Below, in pieces: positions 7,706 through 15,355 of a stretch of DNA of 64,000 bases. Numbering within the stretch: position 1 is the stretch's first letter; each line of letters begins with the position of its first letter. The position numbers and the translations under genes are program-made. The stretch comes from Rhizomonospora bruguierae (GTDB lineage: Bacteria; Actinomycetota; Actinomycetes; Mycobacteriales; Micromonosporaceae), in assembly GCF_018397995.1 (NCBI RefSeq), contig NZ_BBQH01000037.1:1-64000 (forward strand). Direction: 5' to 3'. A model generated the notes under the pieces. The model made no database searches. It was given only the letters and a program-made list of their open reading frames with translations, and had not been told where the DNA came from.

Positions 7706-9169
7706 GTGCGCAGGCGCCTTATCGCGGTAGCGGCCGCCGGCGCGGTCGTCCTCGCCGGAACCCTGGCGCGGACGGCCATCGCCGCCGGTGATGTGACGAT
7801 TCAGGCCGGAGGATTCGATCTGACCCGCCCGGAGGTCGTGGCCACGGGGCTGGAGGTGCCCTGGGGAATGGCCTTCCTGCCGGACGGCAGCGCGCTGGTC
7901 GCCGAACGGATGCGCGCCCGGATCATGCGGGTGCGCCCGGGCACGGCGCCCACGCAGGCGGCAAGCGTGCCGAACGTGTCGCCGACCGGCGAGGGCGGGC
8001 TGCTGGGCATCGCGCTGTCACCGACATACGCGCAGGACGGCTGGGTCTACGCCTACTTCACGGCGGCCAGCGACAACCGCATCGTGCGGTTCCAGCTCTC
8101 CTCGCCGCAGAACCAGCAGGTGATCCTCTCGGGGATCCCGCGGGGCAGCATCCACGACGGCGGGCGGATCGCCTTCGGTCCGGACGGCATGCTCTACGCC
8201 GGGGTCGGCGAGGCCGGGCAGACGGCCAACGCGCAGAACCTGAACAGCCTCGGCGGGAAGATCCTGCGGATGCGCCCGGACGGCAGCGTGCCGCCAGACA
8301 ACCCGTTCGCCGGGTCGCTGGTCTACAGCTACGGGCACCGCAACGTGCAGGGTCTCGCCTGGGATGCGCAGGGCCGGCTGTGGGCCACCGAGTTCGGCCA
8401 GAGCACCTGGGACGAGATCAACCTGATCGTGGCCGGGGGCAACTACGGCTGGCCCACGGTCGAGGGGCGGGCCAACAACCCCAACTTCCGGGACCCGCTC
8501 GTGGTCTGGAGCACCTCCGAGTCGTCGCCGAGCGGCGCCGCGATCGCCAACGGCACCCTGTTCGCCGCGGCGCTGGCCGGTCGGCGGCTGTGGCTGGTCC
8601 CACTGAACGGGACCGCCGTCGGCACCCCCACGGCCGAGTTGCAGGGGGCGTACGGGCGGCTGCGCACCGTGATGGTGGGCCCGGACGGCTACCTCTGGGT
8701 GGCCACGAGCAACCGGGACGGCCGGGGGACCCCGACCGCCGACGACGACCGGATCCTGCGCTTCCCGCCGATGGGTGGCGGCACACCCACGGCGAGCCCC
8801 ACGGTCACCCCCACGACCCCGCCGACCACGACCCCGCCGACCACGAACCCGCCCGGGGCGTGCTCGGTCCGGTATGTGGTGAACCAGTGGAGCAACGGGT
8901 TCACCGCCGACATCACCGTGACCAACGGCGGGCCGGCGCTCAACGGCTGGGCACTGACCTGGACGTGGCCGGGTGACCAGCGGGTCACCAACGCCTGGAA
9001 CACCGAGCTCAGCCAGTCCGGGCGGGCGGTGACCGCGCGCAACGCCGCCTGGAACGCCGGCCTGCCGGCGAACGGGACCGTCACCCTCGGCTTCCAGGCC
9101 ACCTACAGCGGCACCAACACGCGCCCGTCCGACTTCCGGCTGGGCACCGCCGCCTGCTCCGTCAGCTGA
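7706..9169 (+). CDS. secreted PQQ-dependent sugar dehydrogenase-type protein with C-terminal CBM2
   Basis: The 487-residue product has a signal peptide, then a GSDH-type six-bladed propeller (about residues 30-355) with the family motifs LEVPWGMAFLPDGS, EGGLLGIALSP, HDGGRIAFGPDGMLY, GEAGQ, SYGHRNVQGLAW and GGNYGWP. A Thr/Pro linker (about 356-385) leads to a CBM2 cellulose-binding module with the paired terminal cysteines (ACSVRY and ACSVS) and conserved tryptophans. Enzymes of this class oxidise sugars using PQQ or act as electron-donating dehydrogenases. A cellulose-binding module implies work on plant cell-wall material outside the cell. The GTG start is preceded by GGAGGG at eight bases. 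A hairpin terminator follows the stop. Confidence 0.9.
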   Translation: MRRRLIAVAAAGAVVLAGTLARTAIAAGDVTIQAGGFDLTRPEVVATGLEVPWGMAFLPDGSALVAERMRARIMRVRPGTAPTQAASVPNVSPTGEGGLLGIALSPTYAQDGWVYAYFTAASDNRIVRFQLSSPQNQQVILSGIPRGSIHDGGRIAFGPDGMLYAGVGEAGQTANAQNLNSLGGKILRMRPDGSVPPDNPFAGSLVYSYGHRNVQGLAWDAQGRLWATEFGQSTWDEINLIVAGGNYGWPTVEGRANNPNFRDPLVVWSTSESSPSGAAIANGTLFAAALAGRRLWLVPLNGTAVGTPTAELQGAYGRLRTVMVGPDGYLWVATSNRDGRGTPTADDDRILRFPPMGGGTPTASPTVTPTTPPTTTPPTTNPPGACSVRYVVNQWSNGFTADITVTNGGPALNGWALTWTWPGDQRVTNAWNTELSQSGRAVTARNAAWNAGLPANGTVTLGFQATYSGTNTRPSDFRLGTAACSVS

Positions 9170-9174
9170 GCACC

Positions 9175-9213
9175 GCCCGGGCTTGCCGCCGTGCGCCGGT
9201 GGCGAGCCCGGGC
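9175..9213 (+). terminator. intrinsic terminator hairpin after the sugar dehydrogenase gene
   Basis: The arms GCCCGGGCTTGCC and GGCGAGCCCGGGC pair at 12 of 13 positions around a 13-base loop, starting six bases after the stop codon. There is no clear T-run, as is common in high-GC actinomycetes. Confidence 0.65.
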
Positions 9214-9298
9214 ACCGGCGCGCCGGTGGGGCATGTTCAACGACTGTTCACGCCGGTGGCGGCCCGGCGCGCACACTGCGAGGGTGAGCGGAAGCGTG

Positions 9299-10219
9299 AT
9301 GGTGTTCGCCCCGGCGCCGGTGCTGACGGTGACGATCGAGCGGCACCAGGGCGGCGCGGAACTGCACATCCACCCGGGCGGCCAGGGCGTCTGGCAGGCC
9401 CGCATGATCGCTTCGCTGGGCGTCGAGGTCACCCTGTGCGCCGCCACCGGGGGTGAGACCGGCGCGATCCTGACCGACCTGCTCTCCCGCGAGCCGATCT
9501 CGGTGCGCACGGTGCACCGGCAGTCGCCGAGCGGCTGGTACGTGCACGACCGCCGGGCCGGCCGCCGCGACGAGGTGGCCCATGAGCCCGGCGACGCGCT
9601 GGCCCGCCACGACCTGGACGAGCTGTACAACGTCGCCCTCGCCGAGGGCCTGCGCGCCCCGGTCGCCCTGCTCAGCGGGCCCGCCGACCCCTCGGTCCTG
9701 GCCCCGGACGGCTACCGCCGCCTCGCGGCCGACCTCGGCGGCACCGGCTGCCGGGTGGTCGCCGACCTGTCCGGCGACCACCTCACCGCCGCGCTCGCCG
9801 GCGGCCTGGCCCTGGTCAAGGTCGCCCACGACGAGCTGCTCAAGGACCGGCGCGCCGCCGCCGACACGGTGCGGGATCTGGTCGCGGCGGCCCGCCGGCT
9901 GCGCGCCGAGGGCGCGGAGAACGTCCTGGTCAGCCACTCCGACCGGCCCGCGCTGGCGCTGCTGGGCGACCGCGTCCTGGAGATCTCCGCCCCCCGCCTC
10001 CAGGCCGTCGACCCGCGCGGCGCCGGCGACTCGATGACCGCCGGCGCGGTGGCCGTCCTGGCCCGGGGCGGTGACCTGACGGAGGCGGTCCGCACGGGCG
10101 CGGCCGCCGGCGCCCTGAACGTCACCCGCCACGGCCTCGGCACCGGCCGTGCCGACGCGATCCGGGAGCTGATCGAACGGGTGGCGATAGCCCCGCTTGA
10201 GGGCACCGGAGCGTCCTGA
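9299..10219 (+). CDS. PfkB-family hexose kinase (1-phosphofructokinase-like)
   Basis: The product (about 306 residues) is a ribokinase/PfkB-fold sugar kinase. The N-terminal APAPVLTVTIER and HPGGQGVWQARM motifs resemble 1-phosphofructokinase and tagatose-6-phosphate kinase. The C-terminal DPRGAGDSMTAG carries the catalytic aspartate and the GAGD anion hole. Such enzymes phosphorylate a sugar or sugar phosphate with ATP. The precise substrate is not clear, and no PTS genes are nearby, which argues against a simple fructose-PTS role. The ATG at 9299 has GGAAG about four bases upstream. GTG codons at 9296 and 9284 are alternatives. The gene stands alone. Confidence 0.85.
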   Translation: MVFAPAPVLTVTIERHQGGAELHIHPGGQGVWQARMIASLGVEVTLCAATGGETGAILTDLLSREPISVRTVHRQSPSGWYVHDRRAGRRDEVAHEPGDALARHDLDELYNVALAEGLRAPVALLSGPADPSVLAPDGYRRLAADLGGTGCRVVADLSGDHLTAALAGGLALVKVAHDELLKDRRAAADTVRDLVAAARRLRAEGAENVLVSHSDRPALALLGDRVLEISAPRLQAVDPRGAGDSMTAGAVAVLARGGDLTEAVRTGAAAGALNVTRHGLGTGRADAIRELIERVAIAPLEGTGAS

Positions 10220-10436
10220 ACCCGGGGGTGTTCGCCACCCGGCGGCCCGCTGGCCGCGGTCTACCCGGCGCTGTTGCCGCTTTTGGCCCGGCGCGGGTGA
10301 TTCCTGCCCGGGCCGGCTGAGCGGTACCGGAATGCCAGCTGAAAGGTGGCTGGAGGGCTCAACCGCCCGGTGGTCGTTGGGCCGCCGGACCTCGTAGGGT
10401 GGCGGGCGTCTCGCCCCCTGACGAGAGCAGGACCCC

Positions 10437-11600
10437 GTGTATGACCCCTCGCGGCCCCCGGGTCGCTCCCGGCGGCGCCGCCCGTGGTGGCCGTGGCTGC
10501 TGGTCGTGTCCGGCACGCTGCTGCTGGTGGGCAGCAGCGGAGTGCTGCTGGCGGGCCGGGTGCTGTTCTCGGCGGCCACGAACAGCGTCAACCAGCAGAA
10601 CCTGCTCGGCGCGGTGAATCCCGAGCGCGAGCACGTGTCGATCACCGGTGCGAAGAACATTCTGCTGGTCGGGCTGGACACCCGCCCGGGGCAGGACCCG
10701 AGCGAGTTGACCCGGTCCGACTCGATCATCATCATGCACGTCCCGGCCAGCCACCAGGGCGCGTACCTGATCTCGATCCCGCGCGACAGTTACGTGCGCA
10801 TCCCCGCCTACGACAACGGCAAGGTGCCGTTCAACGGCGGCGAGAACAAGATCAATGCTGCCTTCGCGTTCGGCAGCCGGGGGCTGACCGGCGACGCCGC
10901 CCTCTCGCACGGGTTCGAACTGCTCGCCCAGACCGTCGAGGGGCTCACCGGGATCACCCCCGACGCCGGCGCGATCATCGACTTCCAGGGCTTCAAGGAG
11001 GTCGTCCAGGTCCTCGGCAAGGTCTGCATGTACGTGGACGAGGACACCACCTCGATCCACATCGGGCACACCGAGGACGGCACCTTCGCCCCGCCGTACA
11101 AGATCAACCCGGACGGCACGCTCAACCGCCGGAACCCGGGGGTCACCCCCAACTTCTACGCCAAGGGCCAGCACTGCTTCACGCCGACCGAGGCCCTGGA
11201 CTTCGTGCGCCAGCGCGACCTGCTGGCGAACAAGGACTTCGACTACGGGCGCCAGCGCCACCAGCAGCAGTTCATCAAGGCCGTGCTGCAGGAGGTGGTC
11301 GACCGGGGGCTCAGCTCGCCGACGAAGCTGCCCGGCCTGCTCAGCGCCGTCGGCAAGACGATGACGGTGGACAGCGGTGGCATCCCCCTGGAGGACTGGG
11401 CGTTCGCCATGCGGGGCATCGACCCCAAGGACCTCGTCAGCATCAAGACCAACAACGGCAAGTTCAACAGCCGGTCGATCCCCGGGGTGGGCAGCGCCGA
11501 GGTGCTCAGCGACACCAGCCTGGAGTTGCTGCACGACGTCAAGAGCGACCGGGTCGACGAGTTCATCACCGCCCACCCCGACTGGGTCGCGGCCAGTTAG
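10437..11600 (+). CDS. LytR-CpsA-Psr (LCP) family cell-wall glycopolymer ligase
   Basis: The 387-residue protein has an Arg-rich cytoplasmic start (about 1-17), one membrane helix (about 18-42) and an extracytoplasmic LCP domain. Motifs seen include NILLVGLDTR, SDSIIIMHV and SIPRDSYVRIP, which hold the arginines and aspartates that bind the pyrophosphate lipid substrate, and later DFVRQRDLL and DYGRQRHQQQF. LCP proteins transfer glycopolymers from lipid carriers to peptidoglycan. The GTG start follows AGCAGGA at a suitable distance. The stop TAG overlaps by two bases the TAA stop of the convergent gene, so there is no room for a separate terminator. Confidence 0.93.
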   Translation: MYDPSRPPGRSRRRRPWWPWLLVVSGTLLLVGSSGVLLAGRVLFSAATNSVNQQNLLGAVNPEREHVSITGAKNILLVGLDTRPGQDPSELTRSDSIIIMHVPASHQGAYLISIPRDSYVRIPAYDNGKVPFNGGENKINAAFAFGSRGLTGDAALSHGFELLAQTVEGLTGITPDAGAIIDFQGFKEVVQVLGKVCMYVDEDTTSIHIGHTEDGTFAPPYKINPDGTLNRRNPGVTPNFYAKGQHCFTPTEALDFVRQRDLLANKDFDYGRQRHQQQFIKAVLQEVVDRGLSSPTKLPGLLSAVGKTMTVDSGGIPLEDWAFAMRGIDPKDLVSIKTNNGKFNSRSIPGVGSAEVLSDTSLELLHDVKSDRVDEFITAHPDWVAAS

Positions 11601-12724
11601 CCGCCGGAGATGGTGCGCAGGTCGATGGCGTGCCAGGTGAGCGCGTCCTGGTCGCCGGTGGACCACCACAGCACCCCGTTGCGGCTGAACGTGCCGGTCG
11701 CGCCGGCGGCGACGTCCACGGTCCGCCGGGTCGCCAGGTCGTAGACCAGCAACCGTTGGCTGCCGCTGACCGCCGACGAGACCTCGTCCTCGGCGAGGAT
11801 CGCGTACCGGTCCAGGATGGCGGCGTCGGTGACCGCGACGCTCGCGCCCGGGCCGGCGATGCGGTGGCGCTGGGTGCCGTCCGGGTGCATGGCGTCGATG
11901 CCCGCCAGCCCATCGCTGGACATGACCATGATCCGGCACCAGGCCGGTCCGCAGGTCGTCAGGTCGTTGCCGCCCGTCTCGACGGCGATCCGCCGACCGT
12001 CGGTCAGGCTCTTCAGCACGGTGGCGCTGGTCTGGTCGTCGGGCGCGGTGACCAGCCAGGGCCAGGCGCTCAGCGACCAGACGCCGGGCTCCCGGCGCAC
12101 CCGCACCGGCCCGCCTGCCAGCGGAACCGAGCGGACCTCCGTCAGCTGGGTGCCGGCGCTGGGATCGCCGGCCAGCCAGTACACCCGGTCGCCCTCGATG
12201 ACCAGGTCGTGCTGCGTACCGTAGAAGATCGCATCACCGGTCTCGGCGGTGAGTTGGTGCGGGGCCGCGCCGCCGCGCAGGTCCACGCCCCAGAGCCGCA
12301 GCCCGCCGGAGTCGGTGGACTCGGTCCACACCAGGTCGTCGCCGCGGGCGGTGAGGTTGTAGAAGTCGGGGCTGTCCGTGATCGGCAGCTTACGCAGTTG
12401 GCGCAGCGAGCCGTCGCCGCCGCGCAGCACCAGCCGGGTGGACCGCCCGTCCGGGCTCGGCGCGGTGCCGACCGAGGTGCCGGCGTCCAGGAAGATGCCG
12501 GGCTGGTAGGCGGGGCCGTCCGGAAGGTTGCCGGGCGTGTCGGCCTTCTGGGCGTTGGGCCATACCGTGGCGGCGGGTGCCCGCCCCGGCGGTGGGGGCT
12601 CGCGCCGGGGCGACGGGGCGGTGAGCAGGGCCCCCGCGGCGGCCAGCGCCACCACGAGGGCGGCGGCGCGGACCCGGCGTCGCACGGGCGAGAGCGCGGG
12701 GAGGGCTTCGGTGACGGCGACCAT
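11597..12724 (-). CDS. secreted or anchored beta-propeller (WD40/TolB-like) protein
   Basis: The product is 375 residues with one N-terminal membrane helix or signal (about 18-40), a Pro/Arg linker and then a propeller domain rich in repeated strands such as LRLWGVDLRGG, VLKSLTDGRRIAVETGG and LLVYDLATRRTVDVAAG. No catalytic motif is visible. It lies four bases downstream of the TIGR03943 gene on the same strand, so it is probably the third gene of the metal-permease operon. Whether it takes part in that system is unknown. Its 3' end overlaps the LCP gene. Confidence 0.8.
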   Translation of the reverse strand: MVAVTEALPALSPVRRRVRAAALVVALAAAGALLTAPSPRREPPPPGRAPAATVWPNAQKADTPGNLPDGPAYQPGIFLDAGTSVGTAPSPDGRSTRLVLRGGDGSLRQLRKLPITDSPDFYNLTARGDDLVWTESTDSGGLRLWGVDLRGGAAPHQLTAETGDAIFYGTQHDLVIEGDRVYWLAGDPSAGTQLTEVRSVPLAGGPVRVRREPGVWSLSAWPWLVTAPDDQTSATVLKSLTDGRRIAVETGGNDLTTCGPAWCRIMVMSSDGLAGIDAMHPDGTQRHRIAGPGASVAVTDAAILDRYAILAEDEVSSAVSGSQRLLVYDLATRRTVDVAAGATGTFSRNGVLWWSTGDQDALTWHAIDLRTISGG

Positions 12725-12727
12725 GGG

Positions 12728-13510
12728 CTACTCGTACTGCTCGGTGGGCGCGGCGACCTGCTGCCAGGAGCGCACCTCGACATAGGGGACCGTGGCGTCG
12801 TTGATCGGGTCCTTGGCGGTGCGGTCGGAGTAGACGCCGACGATCCGTACCCAGGTGTCGGCCGGCAGGCCGGCGGGCACGTCCCCGGTCAGCCCGATCT
12901 TGATGGGTCGCCCGTCGGCCGCGCAGCAGGTCAGCACGATCCGGGCCAGCATCGGCTCGCCGCCGGGACCGGGGGTGAGGAAGCCGGTCAGCCGCACCTT
13001 GCGGTCGGCGAGGCTCCGGCCGCCGTCGAACACCGCCCGGGACGCGTAGTCCAGCAGCGTGACCGGCGCCGGGTCGCCCGGGGGCAGCGGCGGGTAGTCC
13101 GAGTCGGGCTCCTGGGCGGTGAGGACGGTGCCGGCCTGGCCGGCGGCGTAGGAGCCGAGCGGCGGCGGGGCCACGAGCAGCAGGCCGAGCACCGGCAGCA
13201 GGAGCAGCCACCCCACCCGCGGCTCCCCGTGCCCGTGGCCGTGCCCCCCGCCGTGCTCGTCGTGGACGCTTTCTCCGTGCGGGGCGCCGGGCTCGTCGTG
13301 CTGCCCGTGCTCACCGGCCGGCTCCCGCGGCGGCGGGCGCAGGTCGTACCAGAGGGTCATGGCGGCGGCGACGACCAGCAGCACCCCGGCGGCGATGAGC
13401 AGCGGGCGGAGCCCCTGCTTGACGAAGCGCAGGTACATGTCGCTGAGGCTGGCGCGCAGGATCGCGCCGCCGAACAGCAGCATGACCACGGCCTGGGCGC
13501 GGCGGTTCAC
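12728..13510 (-). CDS. TIGR03943 family membrane protein with His-rich loop
   Basis: The 260-residue product has two N-terminal helices, then a loop of about 35 residues packed with His, Asp and Glu (for example HGGGHGHGHGEP), a third helix and a C-terminal domain with the conserved VLTCCAADGRPIKIG motif. TIGR03943 proteins are usually encoded beside an ArsP/DUF318-type permease, as with YcgQ and YcgR of Bacillus subtilis. The pair is thought to handle a metal or metalloid, but this is not proven. The His-rich loop suggests binding of a divalent metal. The GTG start overlaps the stop of the permease gene (GTGA), which points to coupled translation. Confidence 0.88.
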   Translation of the reverse strand: MNRRAQAVVMLLFGGAILRASLSDMYLRFVKQGLRPLLIAAGVLLVVAAAMTLWYDLRPPPREPAGEHGQHDEPGAPHGESVHDEHGGGHGHGHGEPRVGWLLLLPVLGLLLVAPPPLGSYAAGQAGTVLTAQEPDSDYPPLPPGDPAPVTLLDYASRAVFDGGRSLADRKVRLTGFLTPGPGGEPMLARIVLTCCAADGRPIKIGLTGDVPAGLPADTWVRIVGVYSDRTAKDPINDATVPYVEVRSWQQVAAPTEQYE

Positions 13511-14565
13511 AGCAGCACCAGCCCGACACCGGAGCCGATCAGGACGCCGGCGACCACCGTCGCCGGCGCGAACCGGGCGGCGAACCGGCCGCCGAAGGCC
13601 CCGCTCTGCATCGCGATCAGCTTGAGGTCGACCATCGGACCCACCACCAGGAACACCAGACGGGCGGTCAGCGAGAACTGGGTCAGCGAGGCGGCGACGA
13701 ACGCGTCCGCCTCGCTGCAGATGGACAGCACCACCGCCAGGGCGGTCAGCGCCAGCACGGAGAGCACCGCGTTGCCGGCCAGCCCGCGCAGCCACGACTC
13801 CGGCACCGCCACGTTGATCGTCGCCGCGGCGGCGGCGCCGAGCACCAGGAAGCCGCCGGCGTGCATGAGGTCGTGCCGGCACGCCGCCCAGAAGGCGCGG
13901 CCGCGCGACCGGTCGTCCAGGTGCGGGCGGTGCGGCAGGCGGATCCAGTCGGCGCGGCCCAGGCGCAGCCACAGCCAGCCCATGGCGACCGCGACCGCCA
14001 GGCTGGCCACCCCCCGGGCGAGCACCATGCCCGGGTTGTTCGGGAACGCGATCGCGGTCGCGGTCAGCACGATCGGGTTGATGGCGGGGGCGGCCAGCAG
14101 GAACGTCAGGGCGGCCGCGGGCGCGACGCCCCGGCGGATCAGCGAACCGGCGATCGGCACGCTGCCGCACTCGCAACCGGGCAGCACCACGCCGGCCACC
14201 CCGGCGGCCGGCACCGCGAGTGCCGGGTGCTTCGGCAGCGCCCGCGCCCAGAACGAACGCGGCACGAACACGGCGATCACCGCGGACAGCGCGACCCCGA
14301 ACACCAGGAACGGCACGGCCTGCACCAGGACGGACACGAACACCGTGGTCCAGGTCTGTAGCCACGGGGCGGAGACCAGCCCGGCGATCGGCGCGCGCAG
14401 CAGCACCAGCGCCACCAGCAGGACGGCCAGCACCTCCACCGAGCCGATCCGCCCGCCATCGCGCCGGGAGCGGCCCGGCGCGCGCCTGGTGGCCGGTGGT
14501 GCGCTCCAGTCGATGTCCTCGGTGGCGACCGGGCGCCGGTCCGCCACTTCCTCGGGTGCGCTCAC
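13507..14565 (-). CDS. ArsP/DUF318-type membrane permease
   Basis: The 352-residue protein has about eight membrane segments in two halves. The first half contains the family motif PGCECGSVPIAG, and the second half has LSICSEADAFVAASL with a further conserved cysteine. The C-terminus carries GPMVDLKLIAMQSGAFG. These match the ArsP_1/DUF318 permease family, proposed exporters of metals or organoarsenicals. A hydrophilic N-terminus of about 45 residues is specific to this protein. It is the first gene of an operon with TIGR03943 and the propeller protein. Its substrate cannot be read from sequence. Confidence 0.9.
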   Translation of the reverse strand: MSAPEEVADRRPVATEDIDWSAPPATRRAPGRSRRDGGRIGSVEVLAVLLVALVLLRAPIAGLVSAPWLQTWTTVFVSVLVQAVPFLVFGVALSAVIAVFVPRSFWARALPKHPALAVPAAGVAGVVLPGCECGSVPIAGSLIRRGVAPAAALTFLLAAPAINPIVLTATAIAFPNNPGMVLARGVASLAVAVAMGWLWLRLGRADWIRLPHRPHLDDRSRGRAFWAACRHDLMHAGGFLVLGAAAAATINVAVPESWLRGLAGNAVLSVLALTALAVVLSICSEADAFVAASLTQFSLTARLVFLVVGPMVDLKLIAMQSGAFGGRFAARFAPATVVAGVLIGSGVGLVLL

Positions 14566-14621
14566 CCGACACAGGGTAGGGGAGCCGCCCCTCGGCGACG
14601 CCCCCAACCCCGTCCGATCCG

Positions 14622-14847
14622 TCAGCAGTTGCGCAGTTCGGGCGACTGGTTGAGCGTGCGCCCACGCTCGGTCCCACCCGGCGGGGCCCGCTCGTGGTCG
14701 GCCACCTCGACGCCCGGCTCCGCCACCTCGGCGGCGACCGATGAGACCACGCTCCACGCGTACGGCAGCGACCGGCGCACGCGGTCGACGAACTCCGCGT
14801 CGCCGACCTCGCCGCTTCAGCAGGGCCGTTGGTACCTCCAGCGACAC
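14622..14847 (-). pseudogene. SCO5389-family protein, internally deleted and frameshifted
   Basis: Reading on the minus strand, VSLEVPTALL is followed, one frame over, by SGEVGDAEFVDRVRRSLPYA, then WSVVSSVAAEVAEPG, ADHERAPP, and then directly by LNQSPELRNC and a stop. From memory, intact SCO5389-family proteins of actinomycetes have the same N-terminal half and the same C-terminal LNQSPEL motif, separated by a central block of roughly 50 residues that is missing here. The frame change near codon 10 and the internal deletion both indicate a dead gene. The family role is unknown. Confidence 0.7.
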
Positions 14848-14861
14848 GGGGGCCGGTCGGG

Positions 14862-15128
14862 TCAGACCGGTATCCGGTGCCGGCGGCGCCACAGCAGGAT
14901 GCCGAGGATCGCGGCGCCGAGCAGGGCCAGCGCCGGTAGCACCGCGGCCCAGCCGCCGAGGAGCATCAGCAGCGGGGACAGGATCCAGCCGAGGACGCAC
15001 AACACCGGTATCACGGGGAACGGGCGTTCCATGGTCGGCGTGCGCATCCGCGCGGCGAGGTCCGGGTCGTCGGCGGTCAGCCGGCGCTCGATCTCCCGGC
15101 ACCGCCGGCGCTCCTCGGGACTGAGCAC
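14862..15128 (-). CDS. DUF3040 small membrane protein
   Basis: The 88-residue product starts LSPEERRRCREIERRLTADDP, the standard N-terminal signature of DUF3040, followed by two hydrophobic helices (about 38-58 and 62-80) and a basic tail. Such proteins are common in actinomycetes and have no defined function. The GTG start is supported by an AGGAGGTGA sequence just upstream. It lies immediately upstream of the SCO5389 remnant on the same strand. Confidence 0.88.
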   Translation of the reverse strand: MLSPEERRRCREIERRLTADDPDLAARMRTPTMERPFPVIPVLCVLGWILSPLLMLLGGWAAVLPALALLGAAILGILLWRRRHRIPV

Positions 15129-15250
15129 CGGCGCTCACCTCCTTGTCGCGGTGCCGTGGGCTGGCTTCCCCGCAGCGCGGCGGTTAGGCGGAATGCCGCA
15201 CCGGCGCCGGCGGTCGCCGGCCGGGCGGGCTCGGGGCGGGTGGTGACGTA

Positions 15251-15279
15251 TTGACGGGTGCCGCGGTTTGGCGTTCACT
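15251..15279 (+). promoter_or_regulatory. predicted promoter of the DUF1996 gene
   Basis: TTGACG (15251-15256), a 17-base spacer and TTCACT (15274-15279) form a plausible sigma70-type promoter with a weak -10 box. It sits directly before the 15281 palindrome, the same arrangement seen at the GH53 promoter in this window. Confidence 0.45.
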
Positions 15280-15280
15280 G

Positions 15281-15294
15281 GGAGAGCGCTCTCC
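15281..15294. promoter_or_regulatory. LacI-type operator, GGAGAGCGCTCTCC
   Basis: This is a perfect 14-base palindrome centred on CG, with the GAGCGCTC core typical of LacI-family operators in actinomycetes. It is placed right after the predicted -10 box and about 60 bases before the start of the DUF1996 gene, a good position for repression. The regulator is not obviously either LacI protein in this window: the galactan operator differs in its outer bases. Confidence 0.65.
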
Positions 15295-15355
15295 AAGCCC
15301 GTTCCCCGTCCGAACTGCCCTGTCGGCGAAGGGCCCGCCCACCCGGGAGCTCACC

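Noticed and set aside
10484-14653. A 1389-codon open frame on the + strand
   Set aside because: It runs antisense to, or out of frame with, well-supported genes (LCP, propeller, TIGR03943, permease) and has low-complexity Arg/Gly/Ala composition typical of GC-rich shadow frames.
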